Source: Pithys albifrons albifrons
Taxonomy: Eukaryota > Chordata > Aves > Passeriformes > Thamnophilidae
Reading direction: 5' to 3'
DNA length: 64,000 nt
Assembly: GCF_047495875.1 (NCBI RefSeq)
Contig: NC_092475.1
Span: 8,956,501-9,020,500 of the forward strand
Positions 12,301 to 25,725 of this stretch are shown here, piece by piece. Below the pieces are notes generated by a model. It saw only the letters and a program-made list of their open reading frames with translations. It made no database searches and was not told the origin of the DNA. Each line of letters opens with the position of its first letter. Position 1 is the stretch's first letter. Both the position numbers and the translations under genes were made by a program.

Positions 12301-15300
12301 TCCCCACTGGCAGGGGGAGATAAGCACCAGGGGGACAGTGGTCATTCTGGACTATTCAATTGCCCATTCTCAATATACCCTTCACTTGCACTTTTAAAGG
12401 ACAGGAGTCTGATCTCACAGCCACCTGTTACTCCTTAGGGCACACCCTGGGGGAACTGAGAGGTAAAATGTCCCCTTTCCCCACTACTTCTTTATAAACA
12501 ACAAAGGACCAAACCACACAAAGAGTAAGTCCTTTTTCAACATTTTCAATACAGAATGTTTGCCCTAAAAAGCATCCCTGGACATTTCTCTGCTGTTTCT
12601 GTCACCTCTGTGACTTTCAGCCAAGGCCTGATGAGCTATTGCCTACTGCTGACAGTGGCCACACCTTGTGAGCAAGGTAATTCCACTGTTAAGTGAGGCA
12701 CTGCCAACTCCCAGCTTCACATTTGCTTCTTTTGGGGTAACTTTGCTCCCTATTCAGCAAATAGTCCTACTAGAATAAAACATGGGCCACAGAAGCCTGT
12801 GGAACATGCTGTGAAGGAAGAAAGAAGTACCCATTCACCAAGGGGGTAATTTTCTGTCATATCCAAATGGCACTGGCTGACACATTCGCTCCCAATGTTG
12901 CTTTCAAGTGGGTCACTTCCATCTGCTCCAGCTAGTTTGTATTTTAGCAGAGCAGAGGGAATGCAGGATGCGCATGCACACCCAAATTAGCTTTAATTTC
13001 CAAATGTGGGCACAAACAGCTGCCAGAATGTTGCCATGTGCATTGTGCTGGTCCCTGGACCCTTTTCCAGGACTGACCCTACACAGAAGCCTGCACTGCT
13101 GTACCTTCACTGCTGGCATTACCTACACAGAAGCCCATGTGTGTTGCAGTCACACCTCAAACTGCACCACCACCATCCTACCAAAAGGCTCTGTATTAAA
13201 AACTTCTTCCCACTGATTGCCTGAAACACAGAGATTTCATAAACTGTTTATATTTGCCCTAGAACATGCATTAAAAAGACACGTATTTGTTAACACTTGC
13301 AACTACCACTAATCCAGTTGGCTGCCTGTCCACAGCCAGCTCTCTCCTCTTGTACACTGCAATTTTGAAAGGAAGAGAGAAGCAGACTTATCTCTGGCAA
13401 TCTCTCAAGTGCAAGTCACTCTTGCCTCCAATCCTGGATCCAAAACCCATTTCAGGCCTCTGTCTTGCAGGTACCCTGTTCAGACTTGCAGGTCATTAGC
13501 AAAGGGGCAAAACTGGCTCCATTGAGACAGGCAACAAATCAGCTTGTTGTCTGACTCTGCCTCTATTTAGCAATGTGACAATTAACTCGACATTCAAATT
13601 GTTAGGACAGTCATTCTGAGCACGGATCTTGGATTCAGACACCATCACTCCCCTTGAAAAAAACCACCAAAATAAAGCCCTAGCATTTTAAACTAATCAG
13701 TCTTTTTAAATCCCTGCCAAATACCTATTTATGCTGTGAGCAAATAATTACTTTTCTACAAGGAAGAAAGTATTAATTAAAAGCCTTCATCAGACTCCTA
13801 TTCTATAGGGTTTACCTGCCACAGGTGTCAGCCAGAGGTGAGAGACGGATTAGTACACAATCAAGGGCTTTCCAAGTTAAATCTCCTCCTTGTGGTTAGC
13901 TGTTAATAATGAAGTTGTCAGCAAAAGAAAGAATTTAATAGTTTTAATTGGGTTTAATTACTTGGAAACTCCTGGAAAATGGACCAGCTTGGTTGTAGTA
14001 TAAAAATTATAATAATAATCAAAAAAGACAAGATAAAAATGTCAGGGCCACATGTTTGAACAAAAAAGAGTCTGTGAGAATAATCATTCTTTTGCTGTAA
14101 CATTTTATACCTTGATCAAAATTTGAGACGTGAACAAGACTTTCCCATAATAATGGGAAATTAACCATGTGTATGAGTTCTAGTTCAAGTAAGTCCATGT
14201 CTTTCTGAGGAAGAAAACACATTTAGCTCTTTCACTAACTGCACTTAAGTAGCTTAGCTTGCAACTTTACCTTTTTAATAACACAGACTAGAACCAGACT
14301 GAGTCTCCCAAAGCTTTTCCAGTAAGGGTGTAGGTATTTGTGAGAAAAGTTGTTTTAAGTAACAAAAGTAGCTCAGGAGCTAAAACTCACTTTCAGAAAT
14401 TATTTACTTAAGGGACTACACTTCAGGATTTTTTAAAAAGGATCATCCCTTTTCAAACAGCTTTTCAGGGTGCAAACCTTTTCCTCCCCAAAATGAAGAC
14501 ACTGTTTCCCTAAGCAGGTTTATTAGACAATCTACTGAGTTAAAATGAATAGTATCAACAGATACCACAGTGGCCTTGCAAAAATGTCCGCAACAGATGG
14601 AGAGCAAACATAATTTAATCACTTTTCTTCAGACATCTTTTCATTTTCACCCTTATAATGATTTAAGAAGTGCTTCCATTATTTATTGAAGGACTCTTTT
14701 TACTGTCATGTATCTGTTCACAGATGGCTGGGGACTACACACTGGAAATTATTCCAGTAAGCAAATAGGCATGTAGGTCACCAAACCCTCCCCTTCCAGA
14801 GGCTGAAAAGGTTCACCTCCCTCTCTAAAGGAACTATGCTTAGGGACAGGCAACAATGACTACAGTGATTTATCCCAAGTCTAAACCCATAAAATCCAAA
14901 ATGGATTCCAGTCCTGTGGCAGTACTGTACTTAAATACAGGTTAAAAGCTGGGTCATGATGTCATTTAGTAACACAAAAGGTTCATGACTAAAAACATAC
15001 AAATAATTTTTTTTCACTCTACATGGCACACATTTCAGAAGAGAGAGTGGAATTTAAACCACATTGATCTTCATTGCCCTCTCCTCAACACAGGAAAATC
15101 ACCGTATTTCTATTTGAAAGCCCTCAATAGCTCTGTGAAAAATACAAAACTCCTGGAAAGCTTGGTGGAAACACATCATGGAGTGCAATCCTAAGAACAC
15201 TGGTGTATTTTGCACATGCAACTTCCCAAAACAAATCATGTCCCTTTGTCTTTTGCAAACTCTTTTTCCCAACTGGAAACCAAGTTCCCTTTACTCACGC

Positions 15301-18300
15301 TTGTTTAATAACCCAGCATTGTTTCTGACACATATTTTATGTCAAAAATAATCCTTTAATAGTCCCAAATGCCACATGTGCACTTTGCCTGGAACCTCCC
15401 TGTTCTCCTAAGCTCCAGTACAAGAGGTTACATCCCCACGAGCTCAGAGCATCTCCCGTGCCCACCATCCAACCTGCCCTGGGTCTGCTCTGGCTGTTTC
15501 TGCTGCTGCTTCTCATCAGTCAGCACAGATGATAAACACAGATGTTTGCTCCCGAAATACACATTGGAAATAATCAAATGGCTGGAATTATTTACTCCCT
15601 TCTCGCCAATAATGAGCTAAATAATTGATATAGCAGCATGTCTAAAGTAACAGACTTCTTTATTACCTGCAGTGATTGAATGCTTTTTTAATTTAACTTA
15701 AAAAGGCATTAAACACAAGGTTTAGCCTCCAGTGGGTAAAAAAATCTCCAACTTCCTCAGAAAATCCTTTCCAAATTGTATTCATCTTGACTTAATCCAT
15801 GATCTACTGAGTGAATTAGGCTCTATTTGTTTTGAAAATCTATTTTATGGAGTTCCAAGGACTGTGTTTTCCTTAGGAAGGGCTTATTCTGCCTTTCTGA
15901 CCAGGATGCCTGTGAGCAGCCCTCAGCAAAGGCCTCTGCAGGTTTTTAACGTCCCAAGGTGTCCCACACATATGAGTAACAAAATGTAAATAAACACAGC
16001 TGAGCCAGTAAGAAATTGGAAGGTTTTCTCATTAAAGAAATAAAATAAACAGATGTCCTTAAGCACTTTGGCTCATGTTTGTCAAAGGAATGGAAAACTC
16101 TCAGATGTTTGAACAGCAGTCATGATATAAGGCCACATCTCAAGCGAGAGAAGAAGAAAAAAAGTGACTCCATGGCACTTAGAATTAACTAATAGTTCTC
16201 AAGGGAGGCCGCTTTTGATTTGAACCTTAGCAACTTCTACAAATAGTTTTTAACAGCCAAGCAATAAAATGGGGTTTTATTCCTTCTCAGTTTGTAAAGT
16301 AGTAAAGGACAGACTTGGCCATTAGAGGCATGAATCACCATCAGATTTGATTAAATCCCCATGGTGTTTCAATCAGGTCCTGCTTTAGGGTCCTGTGAGA
16401 GAACAAAGCAGGGAAAAGCACAGGCCACTTGAAGCATTCAATGAAAAGTAGGAAGAAAAGAAGAAATTGAAAAAAATCAAACTTGGGGTTTTACAAGGAT
16501 CTTGAGTAGAGCCAAGGAGGAACTTTTCAATGACTTTTTCTTTAATTGAAAATTATAATTCACCTAAAGGAAAACTTTTTTTAAGAACATAAAACTGCCA
16601 GCAAAACTTCTGAAGAATAAGGTTTCTTAGATCCACAACATCATAAAAAGACAGTCCAGTTCACAGCCAGCCAGCACAGAGCAGATATGGCACTTGTTTA
16701 AATGCTAGAAAATCATGTTTATGTCCTGTCCTCAACCGGGCCAAGCAGAAGTTTTACCTACTCTGTCCAAAAGATTTTGCTGTCGTTGGTGGTCCCTCTC
16801 CTGGTCCTTCACACCCCTGTGCCACTGCAAGTCCCTCACCAGAGGGGCAAAGCCCAGCCCCAGGCAGGCTGGAAATCTGACTGCATGTCCTGTCTCTGTG
16901 TCACCCACACCTGTCTGCTCACAATGTGTGTGAGTCTCACACTGCCACTTATAAAATACAAAGGTAATAAAAAATAGGGCTGTCACAGAGAAACAGCTTC
17001 TACATGGAGGAAGCAGCTGCGAGGCAGAGTGCAAGACCTCACTGAATACAGCCAGGGTGGCTGCCCCAGGCAAAGCAACCACACAGGGACACAGGGTAAC
17101 AGAGGGGATCTGAACACCTTTCACGTGGAGTGAACTAACATATAGAACATGACTTTGCATGACTGATTTAAAGCTGGGCCATAATGTGCTATATTATTGT
17201 TTGCAGTATGCTTTTTTCTTAACTCCATCCAATTCCAGATGCTGAACAAACTCAGAAATTGCTATGCTTCTTACTTGAAATTTTATAGATCTGAACTCCC
17301 AGATACCAGCAGACATTGTCAAAGTACTGATAAAGACAATTTAAGAATTTACACAGTCCTATGTATTCAGTTCTGTAAGTTCAGACTAAGATAAAATCCC
17401 TGTGATTTGGTTCCAGGATTTCAGAGTATCTTGCACATAAAGATGAATTTTAACTCCAGATTTTATTTGATTCACAATTCATTTGGACACTACAATCCCA
17501 AGAAGTACAACACAGAGCAGCAGCAGAATATGTTCTGGGAACAATACAAAATAATAAAAAAAGCTATTGCCTTCACACACACCTCTCAGGGAAAAAAACA
17601 CACTCAATGTCCGCCTTTTCTTTTTTTGATACTAGTCCTTCAAAAAGTGTGAGAACAAATCTGCAACTTAATACTTAAAATTTCTCAGATTGAAAGAGAT
17701 GCAGAAGTTTTTTTCAAGGCTTAGACAACACAGATTATTGAACAAGCTTGCAAATATCTGAGCCAGGGAAAGAGGGACAGACTCATGATTTTGCTTGGCA
17801 CAGGAGCACATGCAATCTCTATATTGTTTTTTAATTAACACCACAAGAAATTTCTTTCTGCGTTCACCTACCTAGTTCAAACAAGTCCCTTGAGATTTAC
17901 CCAACTCCTGCAGAAGCCCAGCCCAGCAGCCTGTTATGGATTTTGAGCCATTTCTCTCACTGTGTGATTTGGGGGCTAGATCTTTGCAGATAAAGTAAAG
18001 ACTGCAGCCATCTCCCTGTGGAGCTCAATGATACACACCTGAGGGGATTAAAAAGGCTGGATGGACAGTAGGATAATCTATAATGGTCTACATCTCCTGT
18101 GGTCCCATAGCACATGGTAAATATTCTGCACTCAGACAAGGATCACAACCTGCAGAACAGGTTTTATAAACCCTCCCAAACATAATATCCAGGGTTAACT
18201 GTCCCTGGAGCTTTTGGGGGGGTTTGCTTTTTCTTGTCAGAGGGCCTCTTGCTGAGAAACCAAGGGTGGAGAGATGTCCTTTGGTTTGACAGCTTTGCTG

Positions 18301-21300
18301 CTCTGATCACTTCGACTGGGACGCTGTATGTTTGGGCAAGGATGCATCCACTCAACCGTGGGCAAGGAAGCAAAAGGAGATGTGAGTCTGCAGGCTCTGA
18401 CTGCCACTACAGAGGTTACACAGCAGTGACCATCTGGCAAAGACATTAAGACCAAGTGTCTGATGACTGTGCAATCCATGGGCTGGAGCAGAGTCAGAGC
18501 AACCTGGGCTGGGCTGTTCATTCATGCTGCAACCTCAAGTAAGATTTGTGTTTTAATTGTTATGGATGCTGTGGGCCAGGTATTTTCTGAACACCTGAGA
18601 TTAACTCTCAATGCCCTGAGGAGCCCATATCAATGGCAAGAACCACAGTGCTTTGCTTTCCCTCAGAAACCAAAAAAAGGAGAAAATTTTCACAGGAAAT
18701 CTGGTCAGAAAACATACATTGATGCATTAACAGTTAATACCTGACTACAACTGATAATCCTTTTTGTGAATTCTTCCTCCTCTTTTTTTTTTTATCACTT
18801 TTGGACAGCTCCCTATTGGTCCCATCACAAAGAAAGAGGCAACACAGAGACCATTTGAGATTTTGTAACTAAAGAACACAGGAGTTTAGACCCAAAGCTC
18901 TGAAGCTGTGGTTGATGTTCCTCCTCCCATCTTCCAAGATAAAGCACCCCAGAATGAGATGTGATTCTTCAGCTTGAACAACTTTATACACTAATTCTTT
19001 GAACGCCTGCAAGCAGCTCTACAGCACAGCTCTTACAGGATGATACTGGGACATAAATGTTGGTCAGGGGAATGGTCAAGATCATACAAACTGACATTTT
19101 TTCTTGAGGAAGACATACTGAACCAAATCTCCATGTGTGAGGTTTAATTTTAAGCATGTGCTTGTCTAATTACAGGCACGTGAATCTTTTATGATCAGTT
19201 ATGGACAAAAAAAAGAGAATTTAGGTCTTGATACTTAATTTACTTTGAGATTAACACTTCCTATGCTATTGAAGTAAGAGACTATGAAACTATTAACCTT
19301 TGACTCACTGCTTCACTTATACTTGATAGTTTTGAGCTGTGTTACTGTTTAACAGTTCCCAGGACAGCCTGTCTGAGTGTGCTGTATTTCCCTCTTGGTT
19401 TAAAGTCTGTTCCAAAGCCCACCAAAGCTTCTGGTTGTCTTTGGATCAAGCCACTAGCCTGTAATACTTTTATAACACAACCATTTCCCTTATAGGAAAG
19501 CCCTGAGGAATTTAATACTGATGAAACAAATGAAGAACTGCAAAAAAATCCTTTTAAAGAAGTTTCTCAAGGAGCCAGTTGTAACTTAATAGTAAAAGGT
19601 GATTCATTCATCCAAAAGAAAATATTCCTGTTTGTATCATTCTTTAAATTAGTATGAAAGAAACAGCCAACAGAAGTTTGCCATTTTATACATTAAAAGG
19701 TCATTTCCCAGAGTCTCCATTTTCCTGTTTTCCTCTCTGCACAGGCTGCTGCTCACCAATGCCCTGTTTTGCCCTAACTCTGCTCTCATGGCTGATAGAA
19801 CAGCTCAGCAACTGGTGAGTGGTTTTGACAAACATTTCTGGTTCCACTCCCCGACCCCACTTCATTCCCCCACCAGCTGCTCTAGAGATGGCACTTGCTG
19901 CCTGTGTGGCAGCACATCAGCAAGATCTCACGGGTCCTGCAGTGGTGGGACTTCTCACCACTACAGGTCCATCACACCCCTCAGTCCATCACCACCTGTC
20001 CCACGCCACAGATTCCAACCCAGCACCCTCTGACCCGGTGCAGGAGGCAGTACATGAAGGCTTTCCAAGGTTCTCTGCTAGGACAAAGTCAGTCTAAGCT
20101 TGCCCACAGAGCAGATCTACACAGCATAAGGTTGTTTCCTGATCCTGCCTAGTTCTTTCAGGTCTTTGCAGGCAGTAGGTTTGAGCTTACACATCTACAC
20201 CTCGTTCATTACGTTCCCTGGGAAAAGTAACTGCTTCAATTACCTCGTACAACACGGGTCTGAGTAAATCCCCGCTTGGAAACACATGCCTGGTTTTCAG
20301 AGGGTGCTGTTAGAAGTGTTAGCAGCATTCCAAGAGCTGCAGTAGACTTCCACACCACAAACACCATTTTATATCCTTTACAACTGTGCACATCTAACAG
20401 TGAACAATAAATCTATCTTACTAATTACACATTCAGCTTGTTACAGCCATCGTAAAAAAGTACAGCTGGTAAAGCCATGAAATGATGTCAAATCATATTT
20501 CTGCTTTCTTGAGAGAAGCAGGGTTATTTTCCAGTCTCCTGGTGAAGCTGACTGTTCAAAGCCATGTGTGGAAACAGCTGCCAGCTAGGTCATCCACTTT
20601 TAATTAGGTAATGATATTGTCTCTTTTCCCACCCATTTAAAAGTGTTTGACATTCTGTAACTCAAAGTGACTTAAGTGTTTATCATAAAAAGCTGCCTTA
20701 GGAAGAAACTGAAGCACCTGGTACTAAATCCAAAAGCCAGAGTTTTCTCCTTAGCAGCCAAGTTCAGTCTGTTCAGCCACAGCGAAAGTTACCTAAAAAA
20801 CTGGACTGCCTGCATATCAAGGGCGGGATCTAAAGAAGGATAACTAGACATGGTTCCTAAATCCCCTTAAAAATATGAGTTTCAGCAGCTGCGTGGAAGC
20901 AGAGCCAGTGTTATTCATGGCAACCTAGATTTGACAAACACAAAATCACTCTTAAAAAGTTGTCTGAGATTCATAGGAAAACATCAGTCTAGCAAAAAAT
21001 GTGTTACCTCATTCAGGCTAAAGTTAATGCTGTCTGGCTGCTTGATGCTCTTTCTTGCAGGAGACAGACACTGAAAGAACATCCCATCCAGCAGCAGCTG
21101 AACAACACAAGCTTTTGAAAAACAAGGGGCTACTTGCAACATGAAAGGGAGAGGTAAATTAAATTTTCACATGTTCGAAGGAAATACCACAGGACACATT
21201 TATAGAAATATGTCTGAATAAAAGCAGCAGCATCTGTTTGAAAAGCTGTCTCATTAGCTGCCCCCACAGTTCCCGATGCAATTTGGCTGGACAAGCAGTA

Positions 21301-21323
21301 ATGCTAAAAAAATTAAATTTTAC
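9314..21323 (-). other. EYA2: EYA2 intron (12.0 kb)
   Basis: This is a large GT-AG phase 0 intron between RYGK and DTTTS. It is AT-rich unique sequence with little repeat content. It holds two motif-dense AT-rich stretches, at about 13740-13975 and 15555-15660, reported separately. Open frames in it are short and match no family I know. Confidence 0.9.
13740..13975. promoter_or_regulatory. Candidate conserved non-coding element, homeodomain/E-box cluster
   Basis: It contains TAATTA at 13745-13750 and 13955-13960, TTAATTAA at 13773-13780, TTAATTGG near 13944-13951, an E-box CAGGTG at 13822-13827 and a bicoid-type GGATTA at 13847-13852. Such density within 236 bp, in an intron of a developmental regulator, is the usual look of a vertebrate enhancer. 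This is inference only. Confidence 0.27.
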
Positions 21324-21407
21324 CTTCCCATATCTGGATGCAAAGGTTCCCGTGAGTAAGGAGTGAAAAATAATTATCGTCTCATCCAAATCCCACACAA
21401 ACACACG
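21324..21407 (-). CDS. EYA2: EYA2 coding exon 8, catalytic DLDET motif
   Basis: The exon is 84 nt, phase 0 at both ends, with donor GTAAAA. It encodes residues 265-292: [18 protein letters not shown] then [10 protein letters not shown]. This is HAD motif I of the Eya domain. Asp270 is the nucleophile and Asp272 the general acid, equivalent to Asp274 and Asp276 in human EYA2 numbering as I recall it. [10 protein letters not shown] is specific to EYA2, since EYA1 and EYA4 have TGSYA at this place. Skipping this exon would keep the frame but delete the phosphatase active site. Confidence 0.98.
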
Positions 21408-21882
21408 CTGTGATGACAGATGGGGTGGAAAAAAGAAATATAGTTACATATTAAGCAATTGCAATAGGTTCAGGGAGGAAATATGTCCTGTTGGACTAGG
21501 GGTTTTTAAGATCTCAAGCCCATTTGGAGCAGTGACTGCAGATGCTTTGTGAAAGCAGGCAAAGGGAAACATCAGGAATTTTGGAACTATGTGTGTGCTG
21601 GCCATCCTGAGAGCCTGCTCTCCTAACAACCACAGAAATCCCCTGTTGCATATCAAGTCAGGGGAACAAAAGAGCAGACTTACAAAAACCCCAAAGGGAA
21701 AAAAGCACACATATGAGGAATAGCTTGAGATGCTGATAACATAGAAATTGAGCAATTGTTTTGACTACCTACATCTGCAGGTTTCAGTTATATGATTTTA
21801 TTCTGTCTCTGGGATTTGCTAAGAGATGCAACTGTTTATCTTTGCTGGATTTACTAAAGGAATATAAATTAAAAGTTATTAC
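21408..21882 (-). other. EYA2: EYA2 intron (475 bp)
   Basis: This is a short GT-AG phase 0 intron that separates the N-terminal region from the Eya domain. I see nothing else in it. Confidence 0.9.
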
Positions 21883-22010
21883 CTCAATCTCACTGTCAGC
21901 AGCAGGGGAAGGATCGTTGCTTCTTTTTGACCGGGCTCGTACTTTGCTGTCTGACCCTCGGTGATGTCTGTCTGTTTCTATATCTTTTGCTGGTGTTGTT
22001 GAATATTCCC
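21883..22010 (-). CDS. EYA2: EYA2 coding exon 7, basic linker before the Eya domain
   Basis: The exon is 128 nt, with acceptor TTCCTCATAG and a weak donor, GTAATA. It encodes residues 223-264: [16 protein letters not shown], then [15 protein letters not shown], then AADSEIE. The basic cluster RARSKR could be a nuclear localisation signal (inference), and the SNDPSP stretch is conserved in EYA2. The exon ends exactly at the start of the catalytic domain in phase 0, so the domain boundary coincides with an intron. Confidence 0.96.
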
Positions 22011-23574
22011 CTATGAGGAAAAACAAATTCCACTGTAAACTTAAATTTTGCACCATGTCATTAAAAGCAAAGCATGAAACCTTTTAATGGAGAGCAACAG
22101 AACCACTGTGAAAACACCAAGAGAAAATCTTACTCGGTCGACATCAATAGCTAACATTGTTCAAGAAGTAAGTTTTAACTCCTAAGACGTGTTAAAACGA
22201 TTTCAAAAAACCACCAAGATGGTATATATAACATTTTAAAAAGGACATGTCACTTCAAAAACCTTATCACATTTTTCACTGAAAAGAAAGAGCCTTTGAA
22301 ATTTTACTCCCCTAAACTTTCTTTTCAAAGAGAGAAATTAGAAAGGGAATGGAAAAGGAATCTAAGACGAGTTCAACTTCTGAATCTTTTTAATTTGATT
22401 AATGCTCATGATTAAAAATATACTTTCAACATTTTTTATTTAAAACTATATAACCTGTAGAGCCCTATTCCATTTTAGAGATAACTGAGAAGAGACAGTT
22501 AAAGGCAAAATTCTCCTGTATAAAGTACTTCTTTTGATTGGCTTGAGTTTCATAAACCTGTCTGGCTTTCACTTACCTTACATTACAAACCCTTTTCAAA
22601 TATATTTTTCTTTATACCTTGCTAAGTTGTGGCTTCTGCAGCTTCCTAGAAAAACCATTTTCTCCTTCAGAGAAGCTGGGATTGTGCCTAACAGGCCTTT
22701 TTGAAATCATCCTTTCTCAAAAAGGCTGAGATAAGATCTAAGGAACGGAAAGTCCTCCAACTACTTTAGAGCAATCTGTGACCACTTCTTTTTAAAAAAC
22801 AATATTAGTTTATTTTTCTTTCAGAGCAAGCACAGATGTTCAGATTTGTTTCATAAGTCAGCAGACCTGCCATGGGTGTGTTCTGTGATCATTCACAAGA
22901 TGTGTGGTGTTTTATATAAATGTTATTGCATGCCAATGAAAACCAGGAGGGAAGAGATATCTGAAGATTTTACTTGAACAGCACACTGGAGGATCATAAT
23001 CCATCAGTAATTCCATAAACATTTTAAGCCTTAAAACTTTAAAAATTAAGCATTCAAAAAGAGGCAACAAATTTTGAAGGTTTGTTTTCTGCTTGGAATT
23101 TAACATTCAACTTAGACAACTGAGTTTTTAAGGAGGGATTTCTCTTAAGGTACTTATTTATGAATGCACAAATTACATGTTGTCAGAGATGAATATAAAC
23201 CCTGACGGAGATATGGGCTAATAAGTCATCAGACATTCAGGAAACTGGGGCTTTTTCAGAGTATTTGTTTTAAACTCACTGCTATCCATGTTAGTCCTCA
23301 TTATTGACCTGGAGTTTGTATGTAATTGTTTTATTTTCTTTACTACCTCTAGAGGAGATCAAACCCCACATACCCATGAAAACAACAAGAAATGGTTTTA
23401 GAGAGCTTGGATGTTTTAATCTCTTCCCAAATCCCTCTGTTAGCAGACCTGTTAGGAAATCTGACTTATCCATGTAAATAAATCTATTTTAAAAAACTCC
23501 AACAACAAGATTACACCATTAATGTCTACAGGTGGTTGAGACTGCCAGACTGGAGACACAAGAGATGCACCTAC
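22011..23574 (-). other. EYA2: EYA2 intron (1.6 kb)
   Basis: This is a GT-AG phase 1 intron splitting the Gly222 codon. It is AT-rich, with no recognised element. Confidence 0.9.
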
Positions 23575-23752
23575 CAGAGAGTGACTCTGTGCTCTGACTG
23601 GTGATGTTGTGAGGAGACTCCTGCAGGGAGTACGTGGAGGTCGGGATGGCCGAGGGGCTGATGCTGTTTGCAGACACATATGGAGAGTTGTAGGATGAGC
23701 TGTAATACTGCGAGTACTGGCTCTGAGGAAAGCTTGGATATGATGAATATTC
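23575..23752 (-). CDS. EYA2: EYA2 coding exon 6, Tyr/Ser-rich region
   Basis: The exon is 178 nt, with acceptor TTTCCTAAAG and donor GTAGGT. It encodes residues 163-221 plus a split Gly222. The sequence starts [20 protein letters not shown], continues with [12 protein letters not shown], and ends TSQSTESLS. The repeated Tyr, Gln and Ser pattern ([14 protein letters not shown]) is the hallmark of the EYA transactivation domain. The corresponding human segment starts DYPSYPGFPQSQYPQYY, from memory. It is the largest exon in the window. Confidence 0.96.
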
Positions 23753-25657
23753 CTTTAGGAAAAAAGAAACACCTCACTTGCATGTGTCTGCCTTTATCTT
23801 ACACACAGGAAAGGCACCACAAACAGTGTCACTCACATGTGCAGTGAGTCACAGTTCAGGAATATTTCACTAAAGAAATGTATTTCATTCACTTACAAAA
23901 TTACATTTCTGCTTCTCCCAAATGTACTCCTATTTTATTATGATAAACAGATCAACAAGAGGTCAGAAATGAAGCAAGTTCTGCTTTTTCTATAGGATTT
24001 TAGTCATCCATGTTTACACATTTTCTATTACAGAGTTTAACAAGTTTATGTAAGAGTGAAGCAGGGCCAGGATGGAACACATAATCTCTGTAAACAGCAA
24101 AATACCTAAGAAACTGCAAGAACAGAATGAGTAACTGGGTGAGAGAAGGAACAAAACAGGCTGCATTTTCCCATGATCAGCAACATTTTCTGATCAGCTG
24201 TTGGGCTACGAAAATAAGAGAAAATAGCAACTGTTTTGCAGAAACACAACAATCTGTCCAACTATCTCAGAAATAACTAAAGCCTGAGTGATCCTTCTCA
24301 CCTACAGAAAAATGAACAAAAAATATGAGGTGCAAGTGACCTTGAGGAACTGAGGCATCACAAACCCCTTTCTTTTGACTTTAACACTCCCCGAAAAACT
24401 CCACACCCATTATCTTTGCACCTTTTTTTTTTTTACTGTGAGAAGCAGGACACTGGACTAGATTATAAAACTCATCTCCGGACAAATAAAGCACAATAGG
24501 ATTAATTTCTTTCTTTTCACTTTAATTGCAACTCCTGCTCTTGTCCACTGATTTGCTTTTCCAGATAGAGAAGTGTGCTCATGCTCTGGACATTGTCTTT
24601 CAGCAAATGGTTTTTATTTTCTCAGAAATTATAATTAGTCTCTGGTATTGCAGAAAACTAAATAATAAATAGTCTTTAGAAGGACGAAAACCACCTTCCT
24701 CCTTAATATCTTTGTGTGTGACACAGCTATTTCATTAACTTTCAGTCACCAGGGAGCTCTCAAGAACAAAGACTCAAGTTGTCATAAGAACAATTAGACT
24801 GAAAAGGCAATAAGATAATTTCATTGTTTTCTCTTTCAGAGTATCACAAAATAAGGAAAACAGCTCAATTATTTTTTCCCTTTTTAGGTAACCTTCCTAT
24901 TTCAATGAAATGCACTTTTATGAGCAAATGCTGGTGTTTTTTGGCCCAAACTGAAGCAATAAAGGAATTGCCCACTGTTGCCATTAAAAATACAAGTCAA
25001 CAATCACCTTACAAACAAGGAAATGAAATTATTTGCCAACCAAAACATATTTTCTGGGCCAGTATACTCATTTGTTTGGTCAAAACAAGAAGAGCCATTT
25101 GCTACTGGAAAACATCTGTCTTGTGTGTATGTGCATGCTGTTTATTTATACACAGACATTTATCAAGGTATCTGAGGCATGAAGCCCACAGACAGGTGTG
25201 TTCTCAAAGAAGGGAGCTCAGACAGCTCAGATGGCTCAATATTCATCAGGGCCTGCCAAGGCCTCTTTCAAATTGTTGTATTTACTACACAGTGCCAAGA
25301 CAGCAGATGACAGGATTGCAGAAACAGTTCTCCCTGGAGAGGATGGACAGCATATCTGGAAGTTGTAAGATGGCAGAAGAATGATGAAACTCTTGGCACT
25401 GCTATAGCACCACAGCAGAGACTGCCAGGGCATCTCCTCCTGCACAGACTGAGACACTCATCTTAAAATTAGTCAAGATGTCCACAAGTCCAGCAAACAG
25501 ACTGGCCACAGGAGCAGAGCAGAATGGTGTTCAGCAAAATACATAGCAATACCTTCCTTAAATGTATCTGAACACTGGAATAATCTCTCTGATCTGCAAA
25601 TCTTCCAAGTGTTTCAAATAAGTGACAAGGTTGCCAATAACAGATGTTGATCCATAC
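23753..25657 (-). other. EYA2: EYA2 intron (1.9 kb)
   Basis: This is a GT-AG phase 0 intron between VHQ and EYSS. It contains a long chance open frame on the plus strand (24824-25384), rejected as a gene, and a poly-T run near 24423. No other element is seen. Confidence 0.9.
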
Positions 25658-25725
25658 CTGATGCACAGCACTGAATCCTGCAGAATTTGTCAGGCCATTG
25701 GCTCCCTGGTAAATCCCTGTTGTGC
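25658..25725 (-). CDS. EYA2: EYA2 coding exon 5 (68 nt)
   Basis: The exon starts after acceptor CCCTTAG and ends at donor GTATGG, which is below consensus. It encodes residues 141-162, TTGIYQGANGLTNSAGF then SAVHQ, after a split Gly140. Human EYA2 has TTGFYQGGNGLGNAAGF and SVHQ at this position, from memory. It sits between two large introns: 12.5 kb on its 5' side and 1.9 kb on its 3' side. Confidence 0.95.

Noticed and set aside
16732..17160. 142-codon open frame on the minus strand
   Set aside because: It has no similarity to retrotransposon or host proteins that I recognise, and no matching exon in EYA family proteins.
24824..25384. 186-codon open frame on the plus strand within an EYA2 intron
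   Set aside because: The translation is rich in Cys and Lys with no family resemblance, domain or repeat. Its length is not surprising in 64 kb of six-frame sequence, and it has no sign of a transposon or processed-gene origin.
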